Part shown: piece after piece, positions 23,950 to 32,831 of the stretch
Numbering within the stretch: position 1 is the first letter of the stretch
Layout of the letters: each line of letters opens with the position of its first letter
Origin: Terrihabitans soli
Lineage (GTDB): Bacteria > Pseudomonadota > Alphaproteobacteria > Rhizobiales > Methylopilaceae
Length of the DNA stretch: 64,000 bases
NCBI RefSeq assembly: GCF_014191545.1
Contig: NZ_AP023361.1
Location: 710,501-774,500 of the forward strand
Direction: 5' to 3'
Translations under genes and position numbers: made by a program
Notes under the pieces: model-generated
The model's input: the letters and a program-made list of their open reading frames with translations, nothing else
Told to the model about the DNA's origin: nothing
Database searches by the model: none

Positions 23950-24357
23950 ATCAGCCGCCGCCCTAAAATCTTCCGTCCTGCCGGGCATGCGCCCCGATGT
24001 GAGGCTGTAAAGGCGAGCGATGAGAGAAGGGGCAGCGCATCCAGCCGGGGCTATGACTATCGTTGGCAAGTGGCCCGCGATCAGTTCATCAAGCGCAACC
24101 CCCTCTGCATAGGCTGCCTTGCTGCATTCAATGACCCGGTGCCTACCGAGGTTGTTGATCACGTCGAGCCGCACAAGGGTGATACGGCCAAGTTCTGGAA
24201 CTCAGAGCTTTGGCAAGCCTCATGCGATTGGCACCATAAGACGGTCAAGGCACAGCTCGAAGCTTTGTATGCACAAGGCAGGGCCAAGCTGGCCGATCTC
24301 TGGCTCAACAGTCCGAGAGCCATCAAGCTTTCTCTTCTCCTGAAGCGGCAGGGGTAG
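23950..24357 (+). CDS. HNH endonuclease with apparent ATC start
   Basis: If started at ATC 23950 it has 135 residues. The conserved N-terminal block SSRGYDYRWQVARDQFIKRN lies upstream of the first standard start (GTG 24070), so the gene must begin earlier. No ATG, GTG or TTG occurs between an in-frame stop at 23902 and 24070. ATC 23950 follows a GGAGG site with a 5-nt spacer. The HNH signature is VVDHVEPHKGD, then CDWHHKTVKAQ, with zinc cysteines at CIGC. Phage HNH proteins beside terminase genes assist DNA packaging and cleavage. An ATG-to-ATC mutation is the alternative. Confidence 0.8.
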   Translation: MSRRPKIFRPAGHAPRCEAVKASDERRGSASSRGYDYRWQVARDQFIKRNPLCIGCLAAFNDPVPTEVVDHVEPHKGDTAKFWNSELWQASCDWHHKTVKAQLEALYAQGRAKLADLWLNSPRAIKLSLLLKRQG

Positions 24358-24480
24358 GGCGGGTCAAAAGTCCAGAAGCTCGCGCTTCCTGACCGGCGCC
24401 CAATAGGAAAAATTCTTCCGCGAAATTCCGCGATATTTTTTTTTCTTGAGGGAGGGTCGGGGCTTCCTGGCCGTGATGCT

Positions 24481-25110
24481 ATGGCGCGAGGAAGGAAGCC
24501 CGATGCGCCCGGCCTTCAGGAGGCAAAGGGCAATCCCGGAAAGCGGCAGAAGTCGAAGGCCAAGCAGGCCTCAAAACCTGCGGAGCCGAAGCCGACACCC
24601 GTTGCGGCGGGTGGCGTCAAGCCGCCGAAATGGCTGAGGCGGTCGCCGGCGGCAACCGAAGTCTGGAACGAATTCGCCCCGCTGCTCACGAAGCTCAACC
24701 TTCTGACCCCGCTCGATGCGTTCCCCTTCGCTCGATATTGCCGCTATGTCGTCGACTGGCTCGCGGCCGATAAGGCTGTTTCGAAGGAAGGCGTCTGGTT
24801 TAACGCCACCGACACGAACGGCGAGAAGACCAAGAAGCGCCATCCGGCGTTTCACGCGCGGCAGGAGTTGGAGAAGTGCCTGTCTTCGATCGAGGCGCAG
24901 TTCGGGATGCGACCGGATTCGCGCTACAAGCTGCTCGCCGAACAGGCGCGCGCACTCGGTTTCGGCGGTCTGTTCGACCAGCCCGCCGCGAGCGGAGATA
25001 ACACCGAGACGCCGGCGCAGCCCGACGCCGTGGACGAAGACGATATCGGCGATGTCATCGGCGTAATGAAGGGGATGGATTCGCCGCCGCCGGTCGGTCG
25101 CCCGAACTGA
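24481..25110 (+). CDS. terS: Terminase small subunit (P27 family)
   Basis: 209 residues. MARGRKPDAPGLQEAKGNPG, then PPKWLRRSPAATEVWNEFAP, is the P27/HK97-type small terminase opening; a helical core and acidic tail follow. It recognises phage DNA for packaging. The 120 bp before it hold no gene. It ends 2 bp before the large subunit start, giving one packaging unit with the HNH gene. Confidence 0.9.
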   Translation: MARGRKPDAPGLQEAKGNPGKRQKSKAKQASKPAEPKPTPVAAGGVKPPKWLRRSPAATEVWNEFAPLLTKLNLLTPLDAFPFARYCRYVVDWLAADKAVSKEGVWFNATDTNGEKTKKRHPAFHARQELEKCLSSIEAQFGMRPDSRYKLLAEQARALGFGGLFDQPAASGDNTETPAQPDAVDEDDIGDVIGVMKGMDSPPPVGRPN

Positions 25111-25112
25111 TC

Positions 25113-26879
25113 ATGCGTGCCGCCGAGCCGGCGAGCGCCACTTCGCGAGCTGCGCTTCGGGCAGGCGCGCCGGAGTCGGTCTTCCCTTTGCCGGAATGGA
25201 TACCGGCCGATGATCCGAACTATGAATGGGCGCGGTTCGCCTGGCGCACGGCGGCGATGCAGCCCGGCGCTTGGTTCGATGAGCGCAAGGCAAACCAGGT
25301 CGTTCGGCTCTGGCCGAAAGTTTTCAAACTTACGGAGGACCGTTTCGCCGGCAAGCCGTTCCGGCTGATCCTGTGGCAAGAGATCATCGTTCGCCTTCTC
25401 GTCGGCTGGAAACACCCGGTCGAAGTCCTCGACGAGGAAACGTTCACTCCGCGCTTCGAGCATGTCCGGCTCTTCCGGCGCTTGATGCTGTGGATTCCGC
25501 GCAAGAACGGAAAGAGCGAATTCCTCGCGGCGCTCGCGCTTCTGTTCTTCGTCCTTGAAGGTACAATCGGCGGGCAGGGTTTTGCGTTCGCCCGCGATGA
25601 GAAACAGGGCAAGATCGTCTTCGACAAGATGAAGGCGATGATCTCGATGTCGCCGCGTCTGGCGTCGGGCATCCAACCGTTCAAGAAGTCGATCTGGGTT
25701 CCGCAGATCCGAGCAGTGTTCGAGCTTCTCACGGGCAAGCCCGAAGGCAAGCACGGCCGCTCGCCGACGGTCATCGCCGGCGACGAGATGCACGAATGGA
25801 AGAGCATCGATCTCGCGACAACGCTCCGTCAGGGTACAGGCGCCAGGCTGGAGCCGATCGAACTCTACGCATCGACCGCGGGCATCAAGTCGGCGCTCGT
25901 CGGCTATAGCCTTTGGGAAGAAACGGTCGCCATTCTTGAACGGCGTATTGACGACCCGACGACACTCGCGGTCATCTTCGCGGCCGATCAGGAAGCCGAT
26001 TGGCAGGATGAGAGGAACTGGCCCGGGCCTAATCCGTCGCTCGGCCTTTCGCCGACTATTCAATTCCTGCGGCGCGAAGCGGCGATCGCAAAAGACAATC
26101 CACGGGCGGAGGCACATTTCCGGCGCTATCACCTCAACCAGTGGGTGGAGGCCGCGGTTCGCTGGATCAATGTCCGCAAGTGGGATGCGTGCGCTGCCGA
26201 TAAGGCAGCATGGAAGAAGTATCGCGAGGCGTTAAAGGGAAGGCGGGGCTTTGGTGCCGTCGACGTTTCCTCGACGCAGGACGTGACGACAGAGCAGATT
26301 GTCTTTCCTCCCACCGATGACGATCCGAAATGGCGGGTGCTGTCCCGCTTCTGGGTGCCGGAAGACTCGCTCGAAATCCGCGTGAAGAACGATCGCGTAC
26401 CCTACGATCGGTTTCACAAGGATGGTGCGCTCGAGACAACGCCGGGCGACTTCGTCGATCAGAACTACGTTCTGCGCGCGATGCTGCAGTCAGAAGAGGA
26501 CTTCGACATTGCGGGTTGGGCGCTCGATCCGTGGAACACGCGAAAGCTGAACGCGGATCTGCAGCGCGAAGGCATCGATGTCGAGAAGCTGCACGACTTC
26601 CGGCAGGGCATTCACAGTTTCGCAGGTCCGTCGCGTGACTTCGAACGTCTCGTCTATGCCGGGCTATTTGATCACGGCGGGCATCCGGTCATGCGCTGGA
26701 TGGCACAGAACTGCGCCGTGCGGTTCGACGAGAACATGAACTACATGCCGGCGAAGAAGAAGTCGGCGGAAAAGATCGACGGCATCGTTGGCGCGGTGAT
26801 GGCGGTCGGGCTCGCTATGGCGGAGGAACCGGGCATGAATCTCGACGGCTTCCTCGCGAACCCGGTGATTATCCAGTGA
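25113..26879 (+). CDS. terL: Terminase large subunit
   Basis: 588 residues. The ATPase Walker A-like motif is LWIPRKNGKSEFLAALAL (126-143) and Walker B with catalytic Glu is TVIAGDEMHEW (219-229). A coupling segment ELYASTAG follows. The nuclease half contains FGAVDVSSTQDVT and the acidic metal-site region with AGWALDPWNT. Typical length for HK97/phiE125-type large terminases. Motor and nuclease of DNA packaging. Confidence 0.95.
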   Translation: MRAAEPASATSRAALRAGAPESVFPLPEWIPADDPNYEWARFAWRTAAMQPGAWFDERKANQVVRLWPKVFKLTEDRFAGKPFRLILWQEIIVRLLVGWKHPVEVLDEETFTPRFEHVRLFRRLMLWIPRKNGKSEFLAALALLFFVLEGTIGGQGFAFARDEKQGKIVFDKMKAMISMSPRLASGIQPFKKSIWVPQIRAVFELLTGKPEGKHGRSPTVIAGDEMHEWKSIDLATTLRQGTGARLEPIELYASTAGIKSALVGYSLWEETVAILERRIDDPTTLAVIFAADQEADWQDERNWPGPNPSLGLSPTIQFLRREAAIAKDNPRAEAHFRRYHLNQWVEAAVRWINVRKWDACAADKAAWKKYREALKGRRGFGAVDVSSTQDVTTEQIVFPPTDDDPKWRVLSRFWVPEDSLEIRVKNDRVPYDRFHKDGALETTPGDFVDQNYVLRAMLQSEEDFDIAGWALDPWNTRKLNADLQREGIDVEKLHDFRQGIHSFAGPSRDFERLVYAGLFDHGGHPVMRWMAQNCAVRFDENMNYMPAKKKSAEKIDGIVGAVMAVGLAMAEEPGMNLDGFLANPVIIQ

Positions 26880-28132
26880 GCGTCATCGGCGAGCTTGCAT
26901 CTTGGGTTGGCCGCAAGATCGGCCTGACTGAAGGCGCGTTTTGGCGTCAATACTTCGGCGGCTCCAGTTGGTCGGGGCGCGAGGTCACGATCGAAGGCGC
27001 AATGAAGCTGTCCGCGTTCTGGGCGGGCGTTCGCTTGATATCGGAGACCATGGCGACTTTGCCCGGCGGCATGTACGAGCGTATGCCGGACGGCAGCAGG
27101 AGGCCGAGACCAGACCATCCGCTACACGAGCTTCTGACGATTTCGCCGAACGCCGATCAGACGCCTGTCGAGTTCTGGGAGGGGCAGGTTGCGCCGGTTT
27201 GTATCGTCGGCAACAGCTATGCAGAGAAGCAGTATATTGGGGACCGGCTCGTCGCGCTGCGTCCGCTGCCGTTCGACACGACCCGGCCATTTCGGAAGTC
27301 GGATGGAAGTCTGCATTTCCGCGGCGTAGATCGCGGCAAGACCTTCGAACTGCCTGAGTCCAAGGTTTTCCATCTGAAGGGGTTCGGCGCCGGCGGCGAT
27401 ATGGGTCTATCGCCCGTATCGCATGCGCGCAACTCGCTCGGCGGCGCGATGGATACCGATGAGGCGGCAGCCCGCATGTTCGGTACCGGGCTTCGTGCCG
27501 CGGGATTTCTGCTCTCGCCGCAGACGCTCAGTCCCAAACAGCGCGGCGATGCGCAAAAGAACCTGATCGATCCGCTTTCGGGGCCGGAAGGTGAGGGCAA
27601 GATCGGCCTTCTGGAAGCCGGCTGGAAATGGCAGCCGACGAGCATCATGGCGAAGGACGCCGAGATGATCCTGTCGCGCAAATTCAACGTCGAGGATATC
27701 TGCCGCTGGCTCGGCATTCCGCCTGTTCTGATCGGCCACGCCGCCGAAGGTCAGACGATGTGGGGCTCGGGCATCGAGCAGATCATGATCGGATGGCTGA
27801 CACTCGGCCTGCGTGCATACATCAAGCGCAACGAAAGCGCCGTCAACAAGCGGCTCGTTCCCGTGGCTGAGCGCGGCCGCATCTACTTCGAATACAACAT
27901 CGACGGACTGGTCCGTGCGGATTCGGCTGGTCGCGCGAACCTGATGAGCACGCTGGTTCAGAACGGCCTGCGCACGCGCAACGAGATGCGCGCGCTCGAC
28001 AACTTCCCACCTCGGCCGGATGCCGACGAGCTGACGGTTCAGTCGAACCTGACGCCGCTCAAAAAGCTTGGACTGACCCCGGTGCCGCGCCCCGTCCCAA
28101 ACACTGTTCCGGCTGACGACGAAGAGGAATAG
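26876..28132 (+). CDS. Portal protein (HK97 family)
   Basis: 418 residues. SAFWAGVRLISETMATLPGG, then HPLHELLTISPNADQTPVEF, then ICRWLGIPPVLIGHAAEGQT and the end segment LRTRNEMRALDNFPP are the standard phage portal blocks. It forms the dodecameric ring at the capsid vertex. It overlaps terL by 4 bp (start GTG). Confidence 0.95.
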   Translation: MSVIGELASWVGRKIGLTEGAFWRQYFGGSSWSGREVTIEGAMKLSAFWAGVRLISETMATLPGGMYERMPDGSRRPRPDHPLHELLTISPNADQTPVEFWEGQVAPVCIVGNSYAEKQYIGDRLVALRPLPFDTTRPFRKSDGSLHFRGVDRGKTFELPESKVFHLKGFGAGGDMGLSPVSHARNSLGGAMDTDEAAARMFGTGLRAAGFLLSPQTLSPKQRGDAQKNLIDPLSGPEGEGKIGLLEAGWKWQPTSIMAKDAEMILSRKFNVEDICRWLGIPPVLIGHAAEGQTMWGSGIEQIMIGWLTLGLRAYIKRNESAVNKRLVPVAERGRIYFEYNIDGLVRADSAGRANLMSTLVQNGLRTRNEMRALDNFPPRPDADELTVQSNLTPLKKLGLTPVPRPVPNTVPADDEEE

Positions 28133-28135
28133 GTC

Positions 28136-28903
28136 ATGGAAAATCTCGCTCTCCTCTCCAGCAATCACGCCTTCGTTCCGCTGGAGATCAAGCTCGCGGA
28201 CGATACCACGCCCGGCACGTTCGAAGGCTACGGTTCCGTCTTCAACGTCGAAGACGATAGCGGCGATCTCATTCTGCCTGGCGCATTCAAGAAAAACCTT
28301 CGCCAGAAGAAGTCTGAGGGCCGCACGATCCCGATGTATGCGATGCACGGCTTCCGCCTCGGCGCGGACCCGTTGCCGGTCGGTGTCTGGAAATCGGTCG
28401 AAGAGGATCAGAAGGGCCTGAAGTGCGTCGGTGAGATCGTTGCGATGGACACCGAACACGGCAAGCGGATCTACAGCCTCGTGAAGTCCGGCGCGCTCGG
28501 CGCCCTTTCGATCGGCTACAGGGTTTCGGAAGGCGGCGCCGTCTTCGGTTCCAAAGTCGGCGAGCCGCGGCGCACGCTGAAACAGGTCGAGATCGTCGAG
28601 ATATCGCTCGTTGACGATCCGAGCAATGCGAAGGCTCGCGTGCATTCTATCAAGTCTGCGCGGGTCGACGGCGCGCTGAATGACTTCGCCAAGCGGCTGC
28701 GCGATGGCGCGCCGCCTGAGATCAAAGAATTCGAGGAAATCCTGCGTGACGCAGGGGTCCCGAGAAGCATGGCCTTGAAGATCGCCTCTGTGGGCTATGC
28801 GGCTGCCATCCGGAGTGACTCCGGGGGTGAAGAGGCGAGTTTGGCGCTGAAACGCGCCGCATCCGATCTGCGCAGTGCTGCGCAGTCCATCATCTCTCGT
28901 TGA
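28136..28903 (+). CDS. Prohead maturation protease (HK97 family)
   Basis: 255 residues. The U35-type serine protease region holds a candidate catalytic His in MYAMHGF, and GALGALSIGYRV with the catalytic Ser. The ending is rich in charged helix. Cleaves the capsid N-terminal scaffold during assembly. Lies 3 bp after portal and 14 bp before the capsid gene. Confidence 0.92.
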   Translation: MENLALLSSNHAFVPLEIKLADDTTPGTFEGYGSVFNVEDDSGDLILPGAFKKNLRQKKSEGRTIPMYAMHGFRLGADPLPVGVWKSVEEDQKGLKCVGEIVAMDTEHGKRIYSLVKSGALGALSIGYRVSEGGAVFGSKVGEPRRTLKQVEIVEISLVDDPSNAKARVHSIKSARVDGALNDFAKRLRDGAPPEIKEFEEILRDAGVPRSMALKIASVGYAAAIRSDSGGEEASLALKRAASDLRSAAQSIISR

Positions 28904-28917
28904 AGGGACACCCTCAC

Positions 28918-30270
28918 ATGAACCGGAAGATTTTTCTCATGGCCGCGATCTGCGGCCTCGTCGCGGTGACGGTCCTCGTCGCCGCGTACGATCTCGTGCC
29001 GTACACCGACCATGTCGGCCTCATCCTCGCGGATGCCGGTGCGCTCGCTGCCGCGCAGAAGGAGATGGAAACCGCGACGGTCGAACTCAAGAAAGCGGCC
29101 GACGAGGTCAAGAAGACTGCTGACAAGGCCGACACGGAGTTCAAGCGTCTTGGAGACCTGACGGCGGAAACCAAAAAGGCTGCTGACGAGGCGCTGGTGA
29201 AGCACGGCGAGATTTCGAACCGCATGACGGCGCTCGAACAGCAGATCGCCAAGGCTATCGATGGCGCCGGCGATGCCGCCGAGGTCAAGAGCATTGGCCA
29301 GCGCGTCTGCGATATGGAAGAGGTTAAGACCTTCCTGAAGTCTTCGCGGAGCGGTAAGCAGAGCGTTCAGGTCCAGATCAAAGCGATCATCAGCTCGCTG
29401 ACGACCGACGCGAACGGTTCGGCTGGCGATCTGATCATCCCGCAGCGCGTCCCCGGCATTGTGGCCACTCCGCAGCGCCGTATGACCATCCGCGATCTGA
29501 TCACGCCCGGCCGCACTGGTTCGAACGCGATCCAATATGTCAAGGAAACGGGCTTCACGAATAGCGCCGCCACGCATTCCGAAACGTCCGGCGGCACCAA
29601 GCCCCAGTCGGAACTCAAGTTCGATCTGATGAATGCGGCGGTGACGACGATTGCGCATTTCGTTCTCGCGACGAAGTCGATCCTCGACGATGTCCCGCAG
29701 CTTGCGTCCTACATCGACGGCCGCTTGCGTTACGGGCTGGCCCTTGCTGAAGAGAACCAGCTTCTCAACGGTAGCGGCGTCGGCACGGACCTGAACGGCA
29801 TCTACACGCAGGCGACGGCTTACAATCCGGCTCTGCTTGTGCCGAGCGCTGCGGGCAACCTGACGAAGATCGACATCATCCGTATGGCGATCCTGCAGGC
29901 ATTCCTCGCGGAATATCCGCCGAGCGGCATCGCGATGAATCCCGTCGACTGGGCTGATATCGAACTGACCAAGACGGAAGATGGCGCGTACCTCTTCGCC
30001 AATCCGCAGGGCGGCTCGGAGGCGCGGTTGTGGCGCCTTCCGGTCGTCGAAACGCAGGCGATGACGGTCGATAAGTTCCTCGTCGGCGCCTTCCAGCTCG
30101 GCGCTCAGATTTTCGACCGTGAAGATGCCAACGTCGCGATCTCCACGGAAGACGATCAGAACTTCCGCAAAAACCTCGTGACGATCCGTGGCGAGCAGCG
30201 CCTGGCGCTCTCGGTCTATCGCACCGAAGCCTTCGTGAAGGGCGATTTCTCGGACGCTCTCGCAGCGTAA
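28918..30270 (+). CDS. Major capsid protein (HK97 fold) with N-terminal hydrophobic segment
   Basis: 450 residues from ATG 28918. Residues about 55-125 are a coiled-coil delta (scaffold) region rich in Lys/Ala/Glu, and from about 165 the HK97-type body follows (GSAGDLIIPQRVPGIVATPQ, then RDLITPGRTGSNAIQYVKET, ENQLLNGSGVGTDLNGIYTQ). Unusually, the very N-terminus is a signal-anchor-like stretch (IFLMAAICGLVAVTVLVAAY, 5-24). It should be removed with the delta domain by the adjacent protease. Confidence 0.93.
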   Translation: MNRKIFLMAAICGLVAVTVLVAAYDLVPYTDHVGLILADAGALAAAQKEMETATVELKKAADEVKKTADKADTEFKRLGDLTAETKKAADEALVKHGEISNRMTALEQQIAKAIDGAGDAAEVKSIGQRVCDMEEVKTFLKSSRSGKQSVQVQIKAIISSLTTDANGSAGDLIIPQRVPGIVATPQRRMTIRDLITPGRTGSNAIQYVKETGFTNSAATHSETSGGTKPQSELKFDLMNAAVTTIAHFVLATKSILDDVPQLASYIDGRLRYGLALAEENQLLNGSGVGTDLNGIYTQATAYNPALLVPSAAGNLTKIDIIRMAILQAFLAEYPPSGIAMNPVDWADIELTKTEDGAYLFANPQGGSEARLWRLPVVETQAMTVDKFLVGAFQLGAQIFDREDANVAISTEDDQNFRKNLVTIRGEQRLALSVYRTEAFVKGDFSDALAA

Positions 30271-30347
30271 CGACAAGTTCGGTTGATGCAGAAGGCCGGC
30301 GGCGGAAACGCGCGCCGGCCTTTCCATGAACCGAAGGAGGTCACACC

Positions 30348-30617
30348 GTGAAACTCAAAGCCCTCGATCAGATCCATATCAGCGCCGTGAAGCCTGCGGA
30401 GCCGCTGAAAAAGAACGAAGAGTTCGAAGTCGGCGATGCGCTCGGTGGCGAGCTCATCAAGAAGCACCCGCATTATTTCGAGGTCATCGAAGGGCCGAAT
30501 GCCCCCGGTGCCAAGGCAAAGGCGCCGGATACCGCGCCCGCTTCCGGCGACACGGCGCCGAAACCGGTGCCGAAGGCGAAGGCCGCAAAGGCGAAGGCTA
30601 AAGCCAAGAAAAGCTGA
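30348..30617 (+). CDS. Hypothetical head-region protein
   Basis: 89 residues. A short folded N-terminus (LKALDQIHISAVKPAEPLKK) is followed by a Lys/Ala/Pro tail (APKPVPKAKAAKAKAKAKKS-like). Similar short proteins follow capsid genes in many HK97-type phages. Role unknown. A GGAGG site precedes the start. Confidence 0.65.
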   Translation: MKLKALDQIHISAVKPAEPLKKNEEFEVGDALGGELIKKHPHYFEVIEGPNAPGAKAKAPDTAPASGDTAPKPVPKAKAAKAKAKAKKS

Positions 30618-30709
30618 GATTTGGCGGGGTTCTGTCCAGGCCGCGTTTGAAGGCCGCTTCCGCCCTCACCGAGCGCCGCGGCGCTCACAGCAAGAGGGAG
30701 TACTTGATT

Positions 30710-31078
30710 ATGCGTCGTTACAATGTTCCTGTCACCACGGCGAGCGATGGCTCCGCGACCGAATACACCCCGCGGATCGCCGGCAAGATCCACAGCATCA
30801 CTTACAAGAAGCACGGGTCCACGCCGTTCGCTGACACGGTCGATTTCGCGATTACCGTCGAGGCCACGTCCGAGGGGCTGTGGACGCAGGCCAATGTCAC
30901 GGCCGGCGTGACGAAGTATCCGCGTGTAGCGTGCGACGATCTTGTCGGTGTTGCGGCGACGCTCGACGGCACACGCGCACTTCGCGACAAAGTCGGCATC
31001 GCGAATGACCGCGTAAAAATTGCGATCACGAACGGCGGTGATGCCAAGCTCGGCACGTTCATCGTCGTAACCGACTGA
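30710..31078 (+). CDS. Probable capsid-associated or decoration protein
   Basis: 122 residues from ATG 30710, with a GAGGGAG site upstream. Beta-rich (YNVPVTTASDGSATEYTPRI, then DFAITVEATSEGLWTQANVT). Sits between the capsid and head-tail connector genes, the usual place for decoration or head-fibre proteins. The family was not recognised with confidence. Confidence 0.65.
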   Translation: MRRYNVPVTTASDGSATEYTPRIAGKIHSITYKKHGSTPFADTVDFAITVEATSEGLWTQANVTAGVTKYPRVACDDLVGVAATLDGTRALRDKVGIANDRVKIAITNGGDAKLGTFIVVTD

Positions 31079-31088
31079 TGCAACGGCC

Positions 31089-31625
31089 ATGATCCCGATC
31101 CTCATCACCCCGCCCGAGCCGCTCGTCGATATCGACGAGATGAAAGAGGTGCTCGGCGTCTACGATTCAGACCGCGACGATTTTATCGCGAGCCTGATTA
31201 CGGCAGCCGAGTCCGAATTCTTCGGCCCGGACGGGGTGCATGTGACCGTCGCCTATCAGGTGTTCGAAGTTCGCTGCGCGTCGTTCGCGGCGGAGATCGA
31301 GCTTCCGCAGGGACCGGTCATCGAGGTCGTCGAGATCACCTATCAGGACGGGGCCGGCGTCACGCAGACGCTGGCCTCTTCCGTCTACGAGCTTCTGTCC
31401 GATGATCGCCTCGTGCCCGCCGCGGGGCAGTCATGGCCTTCCACTTCGGGCCGCGAAGAAGCGGTCAAGATTCAATACGCGGTTGGTCTGGCGGACGACG
31501 ATCCGCGCCGTGAAGTCGCGAAGAACGCCGTTCGCACGCATGTGAAGCTGCACTTCGACATGAAAGACCCGCCTGGCTATCGCGAGACCATCCGCAACAT
31601 TCTCGCGCCGCTGCGGGCCTATTGA
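31089..31625 (+). CDS. Head-tail connector (phiE125 gp8 / HK97 gp6-like)
   Basis: 178 residues. An N-terminal helix-rich segment (IDEMKEVLGVYDSDRDDFIA, then LITAAESEFFGPDG) and a later VYELLSDDRLVPAAGQSWPS block are characteristic of the phiE125 gp8 adaptor family. Forms the adaptor ring below the portal. TGATG overlap with the next gene. Confidence 0.88.
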   Translation: MIPILITPPEPLVDIDEMKEVLGVYDSDRDDFIASLITAAESEFFGPDGVHVTVAYQVFEVRCASFAAEIELPQGPVIEVVEITYQDGAGVTQTLASSVYELLSDDRLVPAAGQSWPSTSGREEAVKIQYAVGLADDDPRREVAKNAVRTHVKLHFDMKDPPGYRETIRNILAPLRAY

Positions 31626-31972
31626 TGGCTGTGCGCTCAGAGGATTTCGATCGCAAGGTTATCCTGCGGCTGGCAACGCCTGGCACGCGCTCTGGGGGCC
31701 TCAACGAATATGTGCCGGGTCCGGTCACCGAGATCACGGTTCCCGCGTCAAAGCGTGATGTGAGCGACAGCGAGCGCGTGTCTGCGCAGGAAGTCGGCGC
31801 CGAGATCACGACGCGCTTTCAGGTCCGATGGTCGAGCCTCGTCAACACCTCGACGGTGAACGCGAAAGATAGCGTCGAGCTGGATGGGCTGCGCTACGAG
31901 ATCGTCGCGGTGAAGGAGATCGGCCGGCGGGAGGGCGTCGAGATTTCCGCGGTCGCGCGCACCGATCAGTGA
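31625..31972 (+). CDS. Head closure protein (SPP1 gp16-like)
   Basis: 115 residues from ATG 31625. FDRKVILRLATPGTRSGGLN and a closing strand pair (LDGLRYEIVAVKEIGRREGV) match the head-tail joining family. Overlaps its neighbours by TGATG and ATGA-type junctions. Confidence 0.88.
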   Translation: MAVRSEDFDRKVILRLATPGTRSGGLNEYVPGPVTEITVPASKRDVSDSERVSAQEVGAEITTRFQVRWSSLVNTSTVNAKDSVELDGLRYEIVAVKEIGRREGVEISAVARTDQ

Positions 31973-32433
31973 AACTGAAGGTCAAGATCGAGGGACTCAA
32001 GCAGTGCGATGAGGCGCTTAAGGATCTGCCGAAGGCCACCCGGAAGAACGTTCTCAAGCGCGTGCTGTTCGCGATCGGGACGCCCATTGCAGAGGCATTC
32101 GCAGCTTCGGTTCGTGTCGCCAAAGGGAAGCTGAAGAAAGGCATTGGCGTCGGCACGCGGCTGACGACGCGGCAGCGGCGCGAGCACAAGAAGGCGTTTG
32201 CTTCCGATAAGGCGAGCGTCGAGGTCTTCGTCGGCGCGCCGGGCCTCGTCCAGGCCATCACGGAGGAATTCGGCACGGTCGATCAGGCGCCGCATCCGGG
32301 CCTTCGCCCAGCATGGGACGCGGCGCGCCCCACGCTCGTCGACAAGCTCAAGAAGATGCTGTGGGACGAAATCGAGAAGGCGATGAAGCGCCATATCGCA
32401 AAGGCAAAGCGCCTGGCGGGAAAGAAGTCGTGA
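31969..32433 (+). CDS. HK97 gp10-like tail completion protein
   Basis: 154 residues from GTG 31969. VKIEGLKQCDEALKDLPKAT and the mid segment FVGAPGLVQAITEEFGT, then HPGLRPAWDAARPTLVDKLK, are diagnostic of the HK97 gp10 family. The N-terminus is strongly basic. Confidence 0.9.
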   Translation: MKLKVKIEGLKQCDEALKDLPKATRKNVLKRVLFAIGTPIAEAFAASVRVAKGKLKKGIGVGTRLTTRQRREHKKAFASDKASVEVFVGAPGLVQAITEEFGTVDQAPHPGLRPAWDAARPTLVDKLKKMLWDEIEKAMKRHIAKAKRLAGKKS

Positions 32434-32434
32434 C

Positions 32435-32830
32435 ATGCAACAGGCTCTCACGGCTTTTCTTCTCGCACAGCCGGGCATTTCAACGCTGGTAGGTACGAAT
32501 ATAGATTGGGGGAAGCGTAAGCAGGGCGCGCCTCTGCCGGCGCTGGTGCTGCATCTCGTGACGGGTCCGCCCGTCTATACCGATGACGGCGAGACGGATC
32601 TCCAGTCAACGCGGGTCCAGATCAACGCGCTCGCATCATCCCGCGAGTCGCGCCTGGCGCTGCATCGCGCCGTTCGCGCGGCGCTGAGCGGAAAGACTTT
32701 CACGCAATCGGGAGTTCAGGTGGTCCGGGCTTACGCCCAAGGCCCCGACGACTCCGACGAGACGCCTGCCGGCGGGCAGACGATTTTCACCACTCAGGAA
32801 GATTACATCTTCTGGCATAGGGAGATTTGA
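32435..32830 (+). CDS. Tail terminator-like protein (DUF3168)
   Basis: 131 residues. MQQALTAFLLAQPGISTLVG, then LPALVLHLVTGPPVYTDDGE, and RVQINALASSRESRLALHRA match the DUF3168 family that occupies this place between gp10 and the tail tube. Caps the tail tube at the head side. Confidence 0.88.
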   Translation: MQQALTAFLLAQPGISTLVGTNIDWGKRKQGAPLPALVLHLVTGPPVYTDDGETDLQSTRVQINALASSRESRLALHRAVRAALSGKTFTQSGVQVVRAYAQGPDDSDETPAGGQTIFTTQEDYIFWHREI

Positions 32831-32831
32831 C

